Positions 6,392-7,112 of a DNA stretch of 7,112 bases are shown here, in pieces. This DNA is from an uncultured Oscillibacter sp. GTDB lineage: Bacteria; Bacillota; Clostridia; Oscillospirales; Oscillospiraceae. The stretch's first letter is position 1. Each line of letters starts with the position of its first letter. The DNA is taken from NCBI GenBank assembly GCA_905236835.1, contig CAJOQY010000316.1:1-7112 (forward strand), written 5' to 3'. Under the pieces are notes generated by a model that was not told where the DNA came from, did not search any database, and worked only from the letters and a program-made list of their open reading frames with translations. The position numbers and the translations under genes are program-made.

Positions 6392-6489
6392 CCTGTGGCG
6401 CGTTTGCCGTGTTGGGTGTTCACGCACTCGCACGAGGCCGCAAGGCGGATCCTACCCACTTTGCGGCTTGCCGCGATATGCCTTTTAGG
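6392..6489 (+). ncRNA. Candidate structured small RNA, possibly 6S RNA (ssrS)
   Basis: The segment folds as a rod with internal loops: CCT 6392-6394 with AGG 6487-6489, GGC 6397-6399 with GCC 6480-6482, GCG 6400-6402 with CGC 6472-6474, GCCG 6406-6409 with CGGC 6464-6467, and TGGGT 6413-6417 with ACCCA 6454-6458. The tip carries two small hairpins: CTC/GAG around GCAC (6427-6436), and GCC/GGC around a GCAA tetraloop (6437-6446). A consensus promoter lies immediately upstream, and a possible bidirectional terminator follows at 6550-6589, so the full transcript could be about 200 nt. A rod with unpaired bulges and this size recalls Firmicutes 6S RNA, the RNA polymerase-binding regulator. The 98-nt core alone is short for 6S, and I see no known riboswitch, SRP or tmRNA signature. 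Strand is uncertain because an opposing promoter could produce the antisense version. No coding pattern is visible. Confidence 0.5.
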
Positions 6490-6495
6490 ATTATA

Positions 6496-6524
6496 ATTAT
6501 ACTCCCGCCAAATCAGGATTGCAA
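6496..6524 (-). promoter_or_regulatory. Sigma-A promoter, minus strand, opposing the plus-strand one
   Basis: On the minus strand, TTGCAA (6519-6524) and a perfect TATAAT (6496-6501) are separated by 17 bp. Transcription would start near 6489 and read leftward through the structured segment toward the 55-aa gene, giving it a leader of about 270 nt. A second TATAAT at 6490-6495 has no properly spaced -35. Confidence 0.6.
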
Positions 6525-6549
6525 GCGTTTTATTGGAAAATTTTGTTTT

Positions 6550-6589
6550 TATAAAAATCCCCGCGCCGTGAATCATATCCGGCGCGGGG
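6550..6589 (-). terminator. Intrinsic terminator of pgi (repeat copy 2), perhaps bidirectional
   Basis: A 10-bp perfect stem (6559-6568 with 6580-6589) with an 11-nt loop is followed on the minus strand by ATTTTTATAAAAAC. It lies 31 bp past the pgi stop. On the plus strand the stem is followed by TTGATATTTTATTTTAATTT, so it may also end the plus-strand small RNA. Sequence and loop are identical to the copy at 5984-6023. Confidence 0.8.
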
Positions 6590-6620
6590 TTGATATTTTA
6601 TTTTAATTTATTTTATTATA

Positions 6621-7112
6621 TTAAATCAAATCTTTCAGGCGGGCTTCCAAGGCGCCTTTGGCGTCCTCATAGCCGGGTTTGCCCAGAAGCGCGAACATAT
6701 TTTTCTTGTACGCCTCCACGCCCGGCTGATCAAACGGATTCACGCCCAGCAGATAGCCGGAAATCGCCAAACTCTTCCAGAAGAAATACACCAGACCGCC
6801 GAAATTATAATCATCCCGCTTGTCAATCGTCACAAGCAGATTGGGCGTGCCGCCGTCCACATGGGCCAAGAGCGTCCCTTTCATGGCTTTTTCGTTGATC
6901 TCCCGCATGGCGACGCCCGTGGCGAAGTTCAGGCCGTCCACGTTGGCGGGATCGTTCGGGACAAACAAATCCTGATCGCATTCTCTCACCCATAAAACGG
7001 TTTCAAACAAATCGCGGGAGCCGTCCTGAATAAACTGTCCGATGGAATGCAAATCCGTCGTGAAATTCGCCGATACCGGGAACACGCCTTTATTATCTTT
7101 GCCCTCAGACTC
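6621..7112 (-). CDS. pgi: Glucose-6-phosphate isomerase, C-terminal part (cut by window edge)
   Basis: This cytoplasmic enzyme interconverts glucose 6-phosphate and fructose 6-phosphate in glycolysis and gluconeogenesis. The reading frame is open to the right edge, so only the last 163 residues are here, out of about 450 usual for Firmicutes forms. Visible marks are [14 protein letters not shown] near the start of the fragment (about residues 18-31) and the second PGI family signature, [18 protein letters not shown] (fragment residues 119-136), whose closing Lys is a conserved active-site residue. A GTG at 7085 could be taken as a start, but conserved PGI sequence continues upstream of it (ESEGKDNKG), so it is internal. 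The gene ends with ARLKDLI and a terminator follows. Identification is secure. Confidence 0.96.
   Translation of the reverse strand, partial: ESEGKDNKGVFPVSANFTTDLHSIGQFIQDGSRDLFETVLWVRECDQDLFVPNDPANVDGLNFATGVAMREINEKAMKGTLLAHVDGGTPNLLVTIDKRDDYNFGGLVYFFWKSLAISGYLLGVNPFDQPGVEAYKKNMFALLGKPGYEDAKGALEARLKDLI

Larger units (their letters stand above)
5984..6589. repeat. Pair of identical 40-bp direct repeats flanking a 526-bp segment
   Basis: Positions 5984-6023 and 6550-6589 are identical over 40 bp (a TATAAAAAT lead-in, 10-bp GC stem, 11-nt loop, and second stem arm). Similarity continues for about five more bases with one base missing in the second copy (ATTGAT versus TTGAT). The copies are 566 bp apart and in the same orientation. 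Each works as the terminator of a minus-strand gene, as described separately. Confidence 0.9.

Noticed and set aside
6421..6460. SRP (4.5S/scRNA) RNA
   Set aside because: The rod shape and length suggested it, but the conserved SRP tip with its GGAA-type loop and AGCAG internal loop is absent.
6239..6606. Several short open frames on both strands across the 6240-6606 region
   Set aside because: They overlap each other and the promoters and hairpins, lack ribosome binding sites, and cross the structured RNA. Non-coding is the better reading.

Overview
The window looks like a piece of chromosome from a Gram-positive anaerobe of the Clostridia type. The evidence is strong AGGAGG-like ribosome binding sites, sigma-A-type promoters with 17-bp spacers, lipoproteins with classical lipoboxes, and a glucose-6-phosphate isomerase (PGI) C-terminus of the Firmicutes kind. 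Codon use is distinctive: alanine is mostly GCG or GCC, CGCG is very common, and TTA and ATT codons are frequent at the same time. The order or genus cannot be fixed from this. I see no mobile element, CRISPR array, tRNA or rRNA.

Left part (1-2043). After a short leader there is a 78-residue acidic/helical protein of unknown function (179-415). Next come a consensus-like promoter (464-492), a hairpin plus T-run immediately downstream of it (493-557), and a double-cassette ABC ATPase of the sugar (RbsA/MglA) type (586-2043). The ATPase has no permease or binding protein beside it, and most of its catalytic motifs are altered.

Central part (2122-5966). Four plus-strand genes lie close together and are probably one transcription unit: a DUF4349 membrane-anchored lipoprotein, a small metallo-beta-lactamase-fold hydrolase, a TroA/BtuF-like substrate-binding lipoprotein, and a FecCD-type permease that overlaps it by 11 bp. 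The last two form two thirds of an iron-siderophore/haem/cobalamin-type importer. The matching FecE/BtuD-type ATPase is not in the window, and the upstream sugar-type ATPase is not a normal replacement.

Right part (5967-7112). A 55-residue minus-strand gene (6052-6219) and the C-terminal part of pgi (6621-7112, cut by the window edge) each end at a terminator. The two terminators share an identical 40-bp core that includes the loop. Between the two genes lies about 400 bp of non-coding DNA holding two inward-facing sigma-A promoters around a sequence that folds into a rod about 98 nt long. This is a good candidate for a structured RNA gene, possibly 6S RNA, or for a structured leader of the 55-residue gene. 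It is the most interesting part of the window.
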